DNA of 64,000 nt from Nymphaea colorata (taxonomy: Eukaryota; Streptophyta; Magnoliopsida; Nymphaeales; Nymphaeaceae), in assembly GCF_008831285.2 (NCBI RefSeq), contig NC_045140.1:11960505-12024504 (forward strand). The letters run 5' to 3'. The notes under the pieces were generated by a model. It had not been told where the DNA came from, did not search any database, and saw nothing but the letters and a program-made list of their open reading frames with translations. Shown here piece by piece: positions 34,601 through 46,340 of this stretch. A program made the translations under genes and the position numbers. The stretch's first letter is position 1, and each line of letters opens with the position of its first letter.

Positions 34601-35453
34601 TGCTCCAAAGCTCTTCAATGGAATAGAGATCGCCACGGGCCAAGGGGGCACGAGAGGGAGAAGACGCCAAGTTCACACACACGGTGAAGAAGACGGGAGA
34701 CTATAGAAATGATGGAGTTCCACAAGGGAGAGTGCTGACCTCGCGAGGAGGAGAGAGAGTCAAATACTCAAAATGACTTCAATTTCTTAAAATTCGATGC
34801 ATTCTACATGGATCCAAAAACACTTATACTATACCTATTTGGATCGTCCACAATCCGGACTATATCCTCTACCCAAGACCCAATTACATTGGCGCCAAGC
34901 ACAACCCGCTAGGCTAGGTCTAGACTTCGAATCCCCTTATTGACTTAAGCAAATCCGACCCTATTTGCTGAAACAAAATGCGAGGAAGTAAACTCGGGCC
35001 TAGCGCCCAACACGTAAAATAAAAGTTCAAGCCCTTGAGCTTGGTGAGCTGAAGGTGGGGACGTCGTGAGGGGACCCGCCCTCACTTCGGGTTTTGGGTG
35101 TAAGGGTTCGGTCTGGTTTGACCGAGCCGTTGCCTAAGGCTTTTTTGGTCTTAGGGCGCCTCAAGGGCCGTGCGAACTAGACTCACTCGGGTTTAGACTT
35201 ATCTAACTCTACGAGCCCAACATTTGAATCAAAGGCACCTTGAGTCTCTTCCAATTTAAGCACCGTTGATGACCTAGTTGCTACTCCCGCTCCTCCCGCT
35301 GCAACTAACTTTGGCGCTTCCTCCTTCTTCTTGGGACTGACCTTGATGTACTGGAGAGATTGAGCCCAAAGATCGGAAGCCTTGCGCTTCATTTGACTGG
35401 TCTCAGCTGGCTCGGCCTCTGCTGGGTCTGGACCACTAGGTAGGTCTGTAACA
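31640..35453 (-). repeat. Element D 5' LTR (3814 bp)
   Basis: The partner of 22417-26187. Differences visible by eye include an exact 96-bp tandem duplication (34057-34152 and 34153-34248), a deletion near 32024 relative to the other copy, and a 9-bp in-frame insertion in the LTR-coded protein tail near 35280. It ends GTCTGTAACA followed by the TSD caatg. Confidence 0.95.
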
Positions 35454-35458
35454 CAATG

Positions 35459-36691
35459 GAACAGTAACTCCCAGCTAGAGTTGCAGGTGTGCGCAGGACG
35501 AACAGGGTGAAGTCGAAGGGGGGAACGGCATGCGAGGGGTGAGATTGCTTGCGGATGGCATGGAAGCGACGAGGTCGGAGGTACCAGCAGCGACGAACGG
35601 AGCCTCCCCAACCCGGTATCTGTGTCAGGCGGGAGAGAGCTCGGCAGAAGCGTCGGTGGAAGCTCGAACAACGCAGAAGAGGAGGTTAACAAAGAGAAAA
35701 CAGGGAAGAAGGATCATCATACTCATTCATGGTGAATGCGCTAGAATCTTGAGGAGCTGCCACCGGGGAGATCATCCAGCGACCTTCTGGGAATGGCGTC
35801 CAGGAATCAGCCCTCTTAGGGTTCCAGTTCAAGCACAAAACCTCCATGGATGCCAAGCTCCTTCTTAAGGGAATGAGACGATGGCCATGGCCCTCCCACG
35901 GGAACCATGGGAGGTGGCCGACCACCAAACCGGTTCGACAATCTTGTCGAACCGAGTCGGTGTGGTGAACCAGCCCAGGTCATCCGTGAGACCCGGGTCC
36001 AAAACCAAGATGGTAAAAATGGGTACAGACCCCAGTCCAGGAACCCCCAAAAAGTTTGCGCCCTGATCCATAAGGCTGCGCCTGGATCTGGGTCTACAAA
36101 AGAGGCGGTCCAACCCGCCATACAAGTCCGCACCCGTGTCCGGTTATTCCCTGAGTGTCCCCCTTTACAGTGTCCTGCCTAACTCGGCATGTCCGGCATC
36201 ACTTAAGGGACGAATCCCGTCAGAAGGATTCTCGTGTCCCGCTTGTGCTCCCTCTGGCCGAGCTCGTCCAGGCGTCGTCTGGTCCTCCAGTCGGCTGGGC
36301 ATGGGGGCGTCGGCCAGGATGGCCAATGCCTGGGCTGCACCTTGCCCTGGTCGCTGGTCGCTGGTCGGTCTGGCGGCAACCAGCAGCACTGCAGCCTCCC
36401 TCAGCTTCTTCTGCCCTCGTCCCGATTTGGGTGATGGAGGTCAGGCCTCCCGAGGTAACCTCCCTCGCGGTTTGTTCTCCTCGTCGGGTGGCGTGGTTAA
36501 CCTCCCTCGAGTGCATCAGGGCGGTCCTCAGCCCGCGCCTCCCTCTGTGAACCTCCCTTGGCGCCGACTCGGGGTTGTCATCCCCGCATTCCTCCGTGTT
36601 AGCCTCCCTGGAGATCAAGTGCCCTCCGTCTATAGCCCTGCCGGTGTCAGGAGTGGCCCTCTTCCTGGCCGCCTTCGGAAGGGCTGTATCA
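35459..36691 (-). repeat. Element C left LTR, proximal part (3' LTR on the minus strand)
   Basis: It continues the LTR cut at 22416 and matches 39970-41174 of the right LTR. It ends gggctgtatca at 36691, that is TGATACAGCCC on the minus strand, next to the polypurine tract at 36692-36710. Plus-strand open stretches in this GC-rich LTR, including 268 codons at 36136-36942, are not supported as genes. Confidence 0.92.
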
Positions 36692-37994
36692 GATCCACCC
36701 CTCTTACATGGAACCTTTCCCAGGCTCCTACCATGGGAAACCCCCCCGCGAGGTCGTTGGCGTCTTCCCAAGTCGGGCCCCCTTCCTGGCCGTCCCACTC
36801 GATGAGGTACTCGCGTCGGGTCTCCCCGTCTCTTCGCACCTTGCAACTGCGCACTAACCTCTGCGGCATGGGAGGCTCATCTGGGGCTTCCTCGCTAGAA
36901 GTCGGCGGGGCTCCACGGTATGGCTTGAGTCTCCCCACATGAAAAACTGGATGGACGCGGGCGTGGGTGGATAACGTCAGCCTGTAGGCGGCCTTGCCGT
37001 GGCGCGCTTCTATCCGGTAAGGCCTATAGTACCGGGGTAGGAGTTTGGAGGAAGGCCTCCCGAACAGCGTTTTCTGCCCCCTCTGTAATCTTTTGAGCCA
37101 CGCCCAATCTCCTACAGCAAATTCTCACTCGGCTCTTCCCTTGTTATGCTGCAGCTGCATCCGACTCCTGGCCCTTTCGAGGTTGGTGCGAAGAACCCGC
37201 AAAACATCGTCGCGGTCAAGCAGGGCGCGTTCTAGATCCTCTTCACCAGCTAGACCGGGTTCGTAGCTCCTTAGTGTGGGCGGCGGTCGCCCATACACCG
37301 CCTGAAAGGGGGTCATCTCGATTGACGAGTGGGGGCTAGTGTTGTAAGCCCACTCGCACCAAGAGAGGTATTTGACCCACGATGAGGGCCTATGCCCGGA
37401 AAAGCTCCGTAAGTAGGTCTCAATGGTGCGGTTCACCACTTCCGTCTGCTCGTTGGTTTGGGGGTGGTGTGCTGAGCTGAAGAGCACCTTAGTACCAGCA
37501 AGCCGGGTGTACTCCTTCCAAAAATCGCTTACGAAAATGCTGTCCCGGTCACAAACCATGGTGCGAGGCATCCCGTGGTGTCTTCCAACCCACTCTTGAT
37601 AAGTCTCGACGACTAAGCGGACTGAGTACAAGCGGGGTAGGTCTGCGAAGTGGCCATGCTTGGTGAGCCCGTCCACCACGACTAAAATGCCCTCCTTTCT
37701 GTCTGAACGTGGCAGGACGTCTATGAAGTCCATGGAGACGTCCTCCCATGGCCGGTCGGGAATCGGCAAGGGGCAGAGGTGGCCCGGGGTCTTCACGGTC
37801 TCATACTTCTCTCGCTGGCATATGGGGCAACCCTTGACATATTGGGTCACATCAGTTTTGAGCCCCTTCCACCAAAAGTCGGCAGCCACTCTTGCCCGCG
37901 TTTTGTCTCGCCCTTCGTGGCCCATGGAGGGCAAGTCGTGGTGGTGCCGTATGATTTCCTTGCACAAGGGGTGTCCTTGGGGAATGACAATCAT
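36630..37994 (-). pseudogene. Element C integrase and chromodomain
   Basis: The integrase (37125-37994) has the zinc pair HHHDLPSMGHEG and CPICQREK, and the catalytic acids in DVSMDFIDVLP, VCDRDSIF and EQTEVVNRTIE. A TGA at 37125 follows, and the frame then continues in phase through VKRLQRGQKTLFGRP-type residues to the chromodomain: PQRLVRSCKVRRDGETRREY then LIEWDGQEGGPTWEDAND. The frame runs through the polypurine tract (GVDLIQPF) and ends about 20 codons inside the LTR. RNase H, integrase and chromodomain (36630-38576) lie in one frame with three stops, so the copy was damaged mainly by the internal deletion and point mutations. Confidence 0.9.
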
Positions 37995-38060
37995 GTTGTC
38001 CTTATAAAGAGGCCCTCCCTTAGCTGTACATAGGGGAATGATGCCCGGATTGGACTAGAC

Positions 38061-38576
38061 CTAGGACAAGAGGAGACGAAGGGCATCATCCTTCTCTTGT
38101 GCTTCCCGTATGCGGTCCCACAGGCCGGTGATTGGGGCTGAAATGGAAAGGAGGGCCTCGGGGACCCGTGAGAGGGCGTCGACTGCTGAATTTTCTACTC
38201 CCCGTTTGTATTCAATGGCAAAGTCGTAGCATCGGAGTCGTGCAATCCATCTTTGTTGAGTTGGGGTGGAAATTCGTTGGGCCAAAAGATACTTTAAGCT
38301 CACGTGATCAGTCCTCACCGTGAAGCGCTGCCCGGTCAAGTAAGGCTGCCATTTCTCCACGGCGACGACGATGGACAACATCTCTCGTTCATATGTGAAA
38401 AAACGGTTTGCCCGCCTGTTGAGAGCCTTGCTAATATAGGCGATGGGGTGCTTGTCTTGGCTGAGGACTGCTCCTATCCCAGCCTCACATGCGTCGGTCT
38501 CCACCACGAAGGTTTTGGTGAAGTCCAGCAACAACAGTACCGGGGGCGTGGTCATGGCTACCTTGAGCCTCTCAAA
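38061..38576 (-). pseudogene. Element C RNase H fragment
   Basis: It contains PVLLLLDFTKTFVVETDACE, GIGAVLSQDKHPIAYISKAL, FTYEREMLSIVVAVEKW, RTDHVSLKYLLAQRISTPTQ and NSAVDALSRVP, with all RNase H acidic residues in place. The reading begins abruptly at about 38576, where recognisable homology stops. Everything that should precede it (RT, protease, gag) is absent, which locates one end of the internal deletion. Two stops near 38055-38063 separate it from the integrase. Confidence 0.88.
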
Positions 38577-39863
38577 TCAAGACACTAGGCATCTGGGGCT
38601 TTCCAACGACACCAAGATCACTGACCAACTCAGAACACAGAGAAATTCGGAGCTCAGTGAAGGGACGCCTCAGCCGCACTCTTCAGAAGTGGCTCAGGTT
38701 GTTCTTAGTCTTAGACATGCCCTCCAACCAGACTCCACTCAAAAATCCGCCACGCTCTGGTCTTGGCTCCAAAAATTCCCAAATTTGGAGGGCATAAAGT
38801 AGAAATCTAGGCGGTTCCAACGCACCAGGACTCGTCAAATTCCAACCTCTGAGCTGATAGCGCAGGCTGTTGAAAGTCGATGTTGATTCTGGAAAACTCG
38901 GCAACTGAGAACGGCGAAGGAGCAGTGTTCGAGTGGTGTCTGGGGTCCTGACACGTGCAAGGAGGCTCAGGACACAGGGGACACGTCGTCGCTCCCGTTT
39001 AAAGTGTGGGGACACATGTTGTGCGGGACACGGTGTCCGTTGAAGTTGATGTAGAGCGGGATTAGTGGCGGGACACGGCGGGATTCGATCGAGCGGTGAT
39101 GCGGGGTTCGACGGGACTCGCGTGTCGCTGCGTACCACTGATAATCCTGACACGAGACCGCGACACGTCGCCGGGGACCGAAGAACACGGCAAAATCTCG
39201 GTGGAATATTCGGCTGGAAATATCGATTTCGCCAGAATTCCTCTTCCGCGTCGGAAAACCTCCAGAAATCGCCGGTGAACTTCAAAACGCCATTCCGCAG
39301 TCGTTTCTGGACCAAATTAGGCGATCCTGAGCTCGATCTGCTCGAAAATGAGTCAGGAATCCGCCGGTATCCTCGTCCACACGTTTTGGGTCAAGAAACG
39401 GCCGGAATCAACACCGGAACGCTCGGATGTCACCAGAAAAGAGGAAAACAAAAAAACAGGAATCAAATGCAGATGAAAGGTTCGATTAAAAGGAGGAAAC
39501 CCTTTAGGAATGCACTAATCGAGCGAAGATCAATCATCCAGGATTGATCAGCCGTTGAAACATGCGAAATCCCTCCTCTTATGGATCGAAATCGGAAGAA
39601 ACCCGCCGAAAAGGAGAAGCTACGCCTGAAACAGTGGGGTTGCTTCAAAAATCCATTTCTCGTCCGGTGAAGCTTCTAAAATCATGGAAAAATTCCCATG
39701 CACTCCAGAGACGCAGACGATGGAAATGGACTGGTGCTCGACAGTTGAATCATCCACAGAAAACAGCGCCAGGGATCTGAACGTCTGGTTCTTTCCGGCG
39801 TTCTTTTTTCTAGTTCAGCCGCAGTAGTCTTCGTGGAAATCTGATCCTCCTGGCCGAACGATC
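38577..39863 (-). other. Element C leader of unknown origin
   Basis: About 1.29 kb between the RNase H deletion point and the primer site. I recognise no gag, protease or RT. An open minus-strand stretch (38683-39315, 210 codons) has no recognisable domain and is probably chance. The part 38935-39190 is rich in gacac/gtgtc words. It may be the original leader or filler sequence. Confidence 0.5.
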
Positions 39864-39875
39864 GCTCTGATACCA
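39864..39875 (-). other. Element C initiator-Met primer-binding site
   Basis: The plus strand reads gctctgatacca, complementary to the tRNA-iMet 3' end as TGGTATCAGAGC. It is three bases from the LTR start at 39879. Confidence 0.88.
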
Positions 39876-39878
39876 AGT

Positions 39879-41174
39879 TGTTCGAGCCCGTGGCTGGGAG
39901 GGATGCCGGACGCAGCTGACCACGGTCTAAATCCACCAAGATCTCGCTCGGCGGGAGAGGGAGGCAATGGAACAATAACTCCCAGCTAGAGTTGCAGGTG
40001 TGCGCAGGACGAACAGGGTGAAGTCGAAGGGGGGAACGGCGTGCGAGGGGTGAGATTGCTTGCGGATGGCGTGGAAGCGACGAGGTCGGAGGTACCAGCG
40101 GCGACAAACGGAGCCTCCCCAACCCGGAATCGGCGTCAGGTGGGAGAGAGCTCGGCAGAGGCACCGGTGGAAGCTCGGACGACGCAGAAGAGGAGGTTAA
40201 CAGAGAGAAAACAGGGAAGAAGGATCATCATACTCATTCATGGTGAATGCGCTGGAATTTTGAGGAGCTGTCACCGGGGAGATCATCCGGCGACCTTCTG
40301 GGAATGGCGTCCAGGAATCAGCCCTCTTAGGGTTCCAGTTCAAGCACAAAACCTCCATGGATGCCAAGCTCCTTCTTAAGGGAAGGAGACGATGGCCATG
40401 GCCCTCCCACGCGAACAGTGGGAGGTGGCCGACCACCGAACCGGTTCGAAAGTCTTGTCGAACCGGGTCGGTGTGGTGAACCAGCCCGGGTCATCCGTGA
40501 GACCCGGGTCCAAAACCGAGATGGTAAAAATTGGTCCGGACCCTAGTCCAGGAACCAACAAAAAGTCTGTGCCTGGATCTGGGTCTACAAAAGAGGCGGC
40601 CCAACCCGCCATACAAGTCCGGACCCGTGTCAGGTTATTCCCTGAGTGTCCCCCTTTATAGTGTCCTGCCCAACTCGGCGTGTCCGGCGTCACCTAAGGG
40701 ACGAATCCCATCAAAAGGATTCTCGTGCCCCGCTTGTGCTCGCTCTGGCCGAGCTCGTCTAGGCGTTGTCTGGTCCTCCAGTCGGCTAGGCGTGGGGGCA
40801 TCGGCCAGGATGGCCGACGCCTGGGCTGCGCCTTGCCCTGGTCGCTGGTCGGTCCTGCGGCAACCAGCAGCACTGCAGCCTCCCTCAGCTTCTTCTGCCC
40901 TCGTCCCGGTTTGGGCGATGGAGATCAGGCCTCCCGAGGTAACCTCCCTCGCGGTTTGTTCCCTCGTCAGGCAGCGTGGTTAACCTCCCTCGAGTGCATC
41001 AGGGCGGTCCTCAGCCCGCGCCTCCCTCCGTGAACCTCCCTTCGCGCCGACTCGGGGTTGTCATCTCCACATTCCTCCGTGTTAGCCTCCCTGGCCGTCA
41101 AGTGCCCTCCGTCTATAGCCCTGCCGGTGTCAGGAATGGCCCTCTTCCTGGCCGCCTTCGGAAGGGCTGTATCA
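39879..41174 (-). repeat. Element C right LTR (5' LTR on the minus strand, 1296 bp)
   Basis: In plus coordinates it starts TGTTCGAGCCCG and ends GGGCTGTATCA, followed by the TSD ccagg (41175-41179). It is the uninterrupted copy used to reconstruct the split left LTR. Confidence 0.93.
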
Positions 41175-41179
41175 CCAGG

Positions 41180-43100
41180 AACATGTTCAGCTGGGCCGGT
41201 TCGGTTACTTCTGGTGGCCTGGTGCCACCACTGCTTCTGCCTCGCCTGAAACAGGGGAGGGCCGAAGGGAATGAAGGGGCCGAATGTGGATGGGATTCGG
41301 CTTGTGCATGGCAGGGGAATGCTTGTGACGGAGTAGGCTTCTAGTGGAATGGAATGAAGCCAAGAATTGATGGAGTGCGAGCGGAAGATGATAGATTATG
41401 GAAGCGTTATGGAAGGGGACTGTTCTGCCGCTGGACAGGGCAGGGTGCAAGGATGAAGTCGAGGTCGAGGCAACGAGAGCTTCGTCGCCGGCATGATCGC
41501 TGTACCACAGAGATCCTACCTGAGTGTCAGGGTGTGCGAAGCTGTTAGGCTCCCCAAAAGTGTACCACGCCGCAGGGAGGGACACACTACAGCTGTTGTC
41601 TTCTTCTACTGGAGCGTGCCACGCCACAGTTAAGGAAGAGGTTGATTGCGTCGGTCTAGACGGGGTGTCACCGCCAGGAAATCTCCTCTGTCTGCGTAAG
41701 GAGTTCCAGAATGTCGTAAGGATGCTCGGTTGTCTACCCAAGTTCTTTTTGGTTTGGGATCATTGTTGAACTCCATCGTTAATAGCTACCGGCGGCCATT
41801 AACCTAGTGAAATCCTTCACTTCTCTCACGGCTGGGTGAGTATTTCTGTGTAGTGCTTCAACAAAGCTGCGCCCTAAGGACCAAGAACTCTCCACTGATG
41901 GAAGAAAGAGAAAACTTTATTTGATGATGCATAGAATGAAATAAACGTCTCGGTTTCTAGCTTAAATATGAGAGATAGAACCAGTACAGTCAAAGTCTTG
42001 AGATGAGATGCAAAGCAAACCGAAACAAGAACAAAAAGCGGTACAAAGTCTTTAAAGCAAAGTCAAACAAAAGCAAAGAGTCAAAGTCTAGTTTGGGTCG
42101 AAGCCCCACTCGCCTAGGTTCGGCCTGAGCTCCTCAATTTGGTCGGTGAAGTAGGTTCAAGTCCATCTCGCCTAAGTCACTTGAGGCTGCAAGTCGCTCC
42201 TCTCCATGCCGAGCTCACCGTTTTCATCATCTAGGCAAGGGTTGCCTAGGACTTTCTCCCGTCTCGCACCCTTAACCTCCCTGAGGTTTACAACGCGTCT
42301 TCCACTTCTGCTCGCCATGCTCCATTCTTGTGTGATAACCTCCCTAAGCAAATCAAGACCTCCGCTGCCATAGTCGATCTGCAGTCAATAGCCTCACTAG
42401 GTTCTTTGGCATCTTCTGCAGCCGCTGTCGTAGTCCCATCCTTAGCCTCCCTACGAATTTCCTCGCATCTTGTAGGCGTGCCCTCACAAGAAAAGATGGC
42501 CTCACTTAGATTTATGGCGCCTTTGGCAAAGCTCCGACGCAGGATGACCGAGCCCTAAGTGGGCTCGTATTAGTAGCATCGGATGAAAGCATTTCGAATG
42601 TGGTGCCTTGGAGGGAACAAATATTGCTAGATGGCAGTCGGCAGTGGTGCCAGGCAGCACCTAGTAGTTGCAGGCCGAGGGAATGTGGCAAGCGACAGTT
42701 CTGCAGCACAGATGGCTCGCGGGTAGGAGGGCCCATGGCCAACTGCTGGTGTGCACGGCAGCGTTTGTGAGACAGGTGGCCAACGGGCGGTTAAGGCCCA
42801 TCGCCACATTTGAACTTCAGCGGGATGGCGCTGGTGCCTTAGTTTGAATTTGAACTTCGGTGGGATGGCCATGGCCTTGGTTTTGAATTCGAATGTCAGT
42901 GGGATAGTGTTGCCGCCTAGTGTTTAAAACTTGGATGCTCTGGCCGAGTATTTAAACCAAGCTGAGCATTGTAAAATATGATGGTTCTTGTATGCTTTGA
43001 GTCTTTGTAAAGTTCTGCTATAAAAAAAAAAAAAACTAAGTCCTCAAGTTGAGGCAAAGTCTGGTTGTCCCTTTGTTCCTTAAGTTGCTATATGGGTGGT
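41180..43100. other. Probable remainder of element A 3' LTR and unassigned repeats
   Basis: By the TSD logic, 41180 continues the LTR of A cut at 22325. I cannot place its end. No coding domain is seen. Near 42270-42480 words such as aacctccct and agcctccct recur, as they do in the LTR of C (36440-36620). A diverged 40-bp repeat in three copies lies at about 42810-42930 (tgaacttcag, tgaacttcgg, gaatgtcagt). Around 42950-43035 there is a TATA-like tatttaaacc and an A-run. Confidence 0.45.
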
Positions 43101-44035
43101 GATAGGCTGGTAAGCCTAAGAGTGCAGACTTAGACAATGCAGGAGAAAAATGAAAGAAAATTCGTCCCTATAACAATAAGCCTATTTTTCAGCAAGGCCT
43201 CCCACTGGGGAAGGAGATGGGAGAACTCTTAGCATGGCCTTTCATATGGATCTGTGATCCATGGATTTCTAGTCGGCCACCGATCTGAAATCTGCGCATC
43301 AAATAAATTATGTTTGATGATAAAATCATGTAAGTCACATTTCATTCGAAGTCAGATTTGAATCCATGGCTATGGAATGTTGTCTAAGGGGCACAACGGA
43401 TTAGTGACTTCTAAAGACTAATTGCTCCTTTTGATTCTTGTAAGTGTCATGCTCTGACGCAGCCTTAATTGGACCAGAAGGTAAGAGAAATGAAAGCTCT
43501 TCACTGAAATCAAGAATTAATCTCAACTACCAAAATATAGCGGAGAATGTTTAAACAAACTTAATGATTGGGCCATATTTTAGCTCACAAATGTGAGGTG
43601 CATACAGCCGATAGATTCACCTTTGAAGCCTTGAATTCTAGCTTGCAAAGCTTATAAAACAAAATTTACAAAAAAACAAAATCAACTTTAAAAATAATAA
43701 CAAAAATATAATTAGGTTTGAACATGCATCCTACATTTAATTACGTGAATGTGAATTATATTAAATAAATTAAATAAAAATGAAAGAAAATCAAACTTAA
43801 ATGTGTTTCCATAATGCCATCAAAAGACCTACGCATTTTTTAAACTTTGGGTAAATAAGAAATCACTACTCCACTTTTCAGAATCACCAAACGTATGCTA
43901 AATTTTGGGCAAATCCTTTACAGAGCTGCTTTAAATGAAAAACGTCAAAGTGAAATAATAAGTTACAAATTAACAAGTTCGATTGAGATGCGAAATTTTA
44001 CAACTATTTCTCATTTGCTAATTTTACAAAAGTCA

Positions 44036-44075
<40 letters not shown>

Positions 44076-45900
44076 CCAACATCCATTACCCGATTGGGTA
44101 AATTTTGCTACATCTAGAAAATGTCATAGATAGTGCACTCAACTGCAAATCATTGGCCACGGTTTCTACCACTATCTGCCACAGTTTTGAGTGTCACAAA
44201 ATTAAAAAGCCATCTGACAACGGACGTTGGCTGGCATATATATATATATATATAAAAAAGTAAAAAAATCAGGATCTGAGTGCCACACTATCGTAGATAA
44301 ATTGGTCAACAAATTGCCAAATAGAGAATAATGTCGCAATCTGGTCCAACCCCATTTCGTCGTGAAGCTTTACAAGGACCGCATTCATATCCCTCTCCCC
44401 TCCATTCACAAGATTCCCAGATATAAGACCTTATCCTTTTTCTCCATTATCGGGCATCACTCCATACCATCCACAATAAACAGGCAATTAGGTTTCATGC
44501 TTTGGTGTTAAATTTGAAGAACAAGCCTTCAAGTTCATGAGGATTTGAAATTTACATATTTAGGATTAAACCCTCCTCCCGTTCTCCCTCTGATTTAGAT
44601 CGAGGTTTTTAAATGCGAAAGGGTTTAATAAGGACTTCAAGTGAACTAAGGACCTTAGTTTGATGAACGGTGAATCTTTTATTACATCAATAAAAACATG
44701 TCACATCAAATCCACATTCAAATCTAATCAAACATCGCCAAAAAATGTGGTGAACATAATTTTGAAAACAGCCGCGTCAAATTATAAGGAAAATGTTGAT
44801 ATGGTTGTGTAGGCTGTCCAAATTCAAAAATGAATTCACTGGGACAGTGTTATAAAATTCCTTATTCAACCGAATTGGTGATGCTATCTATTTGGTGAAT
44901 CAATCCATTCACCGATTCAAATAGTTGTGAATTGCCAAAAAGTATTAAAAACTTACTTTTAGAAAATAAAAAATCATATAAAAATAAAAAAAATCAAAAA
45001 TATTTTAAAAATTTGACACTTGACACTCTTAAACAGTCATTTGTTAGCACTTGTCTAGTCCTGCACCATTTAAACAAAAGATCTAACCTCAAAGGATTTA
45101 TGATGCAACGTGGCGTCAAGTGATGCAGTTGGCTTGATGTTGGGGTGTTCTACAAGTTCGTATGACTGCAAAATGACATTGGGAATAATTGAGAGAAAGT
45201 ATCTTTCCAGATCCCTATCTTATCATTAATCTCAAACAGAGCACCATCTTTACAATTTTCCTATAATTGTTGGTTTTTCTATGGCTGTTACAGCCATGTA
45301 TTTGAAGTCTTCTAGTTCATGTTCCATTTGAGCGGGCTTCTTTAGACCAAAATTCCTTTTTGTTTATAGAACGAACCATTCATGATTTAATAAAACATCT
45401 TGCTTCTAAATTTTTTTTCATGGTATTGTCTATTATTATAGAAATTATCCATATTTCATAATAGAGTGCATGTAAAACATGTGAATACCACATAATATAC
45501 ACAATATATTATTTAATTCATTCACAGAATCGTTCGTTATCAATTGACTTGGCCTTGCTTCACAAATAACACGGATGGAGTTGGAATTATCTAACAAGTT
45601 AATAAATTGAGCATGAACATGCCTTTGTTCGTTCAAATTCACCCAAACTATTATTCTTAAAAGTTGTCAAATAAAGTAATGCGTACTCAAACTCCATTTT
45701 ATTCTCAAGAACTGAGTATTATTTAAATTTTCATAAACAAAGGGAAACAGGTTACTACATTTTAGCAACATCTGCTTGACATCTAAAATCTACGTTCCTG
45801 CTCGGCTGTTTTCAGAAAAAAAGAAAACGATTGCCTTCAAGAGGAAAAAGTAAAGTTGGAGGGCCACATCTGTGATTACAAGTACAAAGCTGGGCCTAGC
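43101..45900. other. AT-rich intergenic DNA upstream of the host gene
   Basis: 2.8 kb with no recognisable gene or domain. It contains a TA microsatellite of 36 bp (44039-44074) and a shorter AT tract (44236-44254). An unrecognised family of mobile element could be present. Confidence 0.5.
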
Positions 45901-45930
45901 TGATACTGGTTTTCCGGGCTGGCATATCTG

Positions 45931-45942
45931 TGTATATATCCA
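45931..45942 (+). promoter_or_regulatory. Candidate TATA box of the transporter gene
   Basis: tgtatatatcc lies about 140 bp before the chosen ATG at 46079. A start site 30 bp downstream would give a 5' untranslated region of roughly 110 bases. No other promoter element can be supported. Confidence 0.4.
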
Positions 45943-46078
45943 CTCTCGCAGTCGTCCTCCCGGCGTTAAGGCCGCGGGGCGTGTGGCTGGACTCTTAAAG
46001 GACGACGTCCATCTCGAATAACTGCGCTCAACGAGAGACGGATAGTATCCCTCGAGACCTTGCGTTAATGCGACGTCC

Positions 46079-46340
46079 ATGAAAATGGGGTGGATGCCGA
46101 CCGTTGCAGCGATTCCCGCAGCAGCGGCGGTCTTCCCGGTCACTTCCTCTGCCTGTTTTTCCTTCTTCGTCCCCAAGTACGTGCCCTCCAAGCTCCAGTG
46201 TGGCGCCTCGGCCTTCCACCTCCCACGACCCCGAGCTCGGGTTTTGGGGTTGTGGCGGAAATCGAGGCCTCGCGTCCCTCGAAATTCAATCAATGATGAA
46301 GTTCCCGCGCCGGACGACGACCCTGATGTTCGAATTTCGG
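46079..46340 (+). CDS. Transporter exon 1 (transit peptide)
   Basis: It starts [20 protein letters not shown]; Met3 is an alternative start. It ends in phase 1 before a proposed GT at 46341 (gtctct). The 99-bp intron to cag at 46437-46439 keeps the frame (VRIS joined to GGSVAPS). The donor is weak. An alternative model starts at ATG 46433 (MAGGSV) without the transit region. Confidence 0.6.

Larger units (their letters stand above)
22417..35453 (-). mobile_element. Element D: full-length chromovirus, minus strand, 13 kb
   Basis: Bounded by caatg at 22412-22416 and 35454-35458, inside the left LTR of C. The plus-strand ends are TGTTAGGCAC and GTCTGTAACA. Minus-strand order: 5' LTR (35453-31640), initiator-Met primer site, gag, protease, RT, RNase H, integrase, chromodomain, polypurine tract, 3' LTR (26187-22417). 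Long LTRs plus a chromodomain suggest the Tekay/Del clade, but the clade is inferred. Gag to integrase share one frame with four in-frame stops, and a frameshift separates the chromodomain. The LTR copies differ slightly, so D is younger than C. Confidence 0.95.
22326..41174 (-). mobile_element. Element C: internally deleted chromovirus, minus strand
   Basis: Bounded by ccagg duplications at 22321-22325 and 41175-41179. The left LTR is split by element D (22326-22416 plus 35459-36691), and the right LTR is 39879-41174. On the minus strand the order is LTR, initiator-Met primer site, about 1.29 kb of unassigned leader, RNase H, integrase, chromodomain, polypurine tract, LTR. Gag, protease and RT are missing. 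The LTR copies differ at roughly 15 of about 215 bases compared by eye, mostly transitions, so C is clearly older than D and F. The left terminus is mutated (TTTTGGAG against TGTTCGAG). Confidence 0.93.

Noticed and set aside
36136-36942. 268-codon plus-strand open frame, and overlapping frames on both strands
   Set aside because: It lies across the GC-rich LTR of element C and antisense to its chromodomain. Low-complexity Pro/Ser/Arg content and no domain; long chance frames are expected here.
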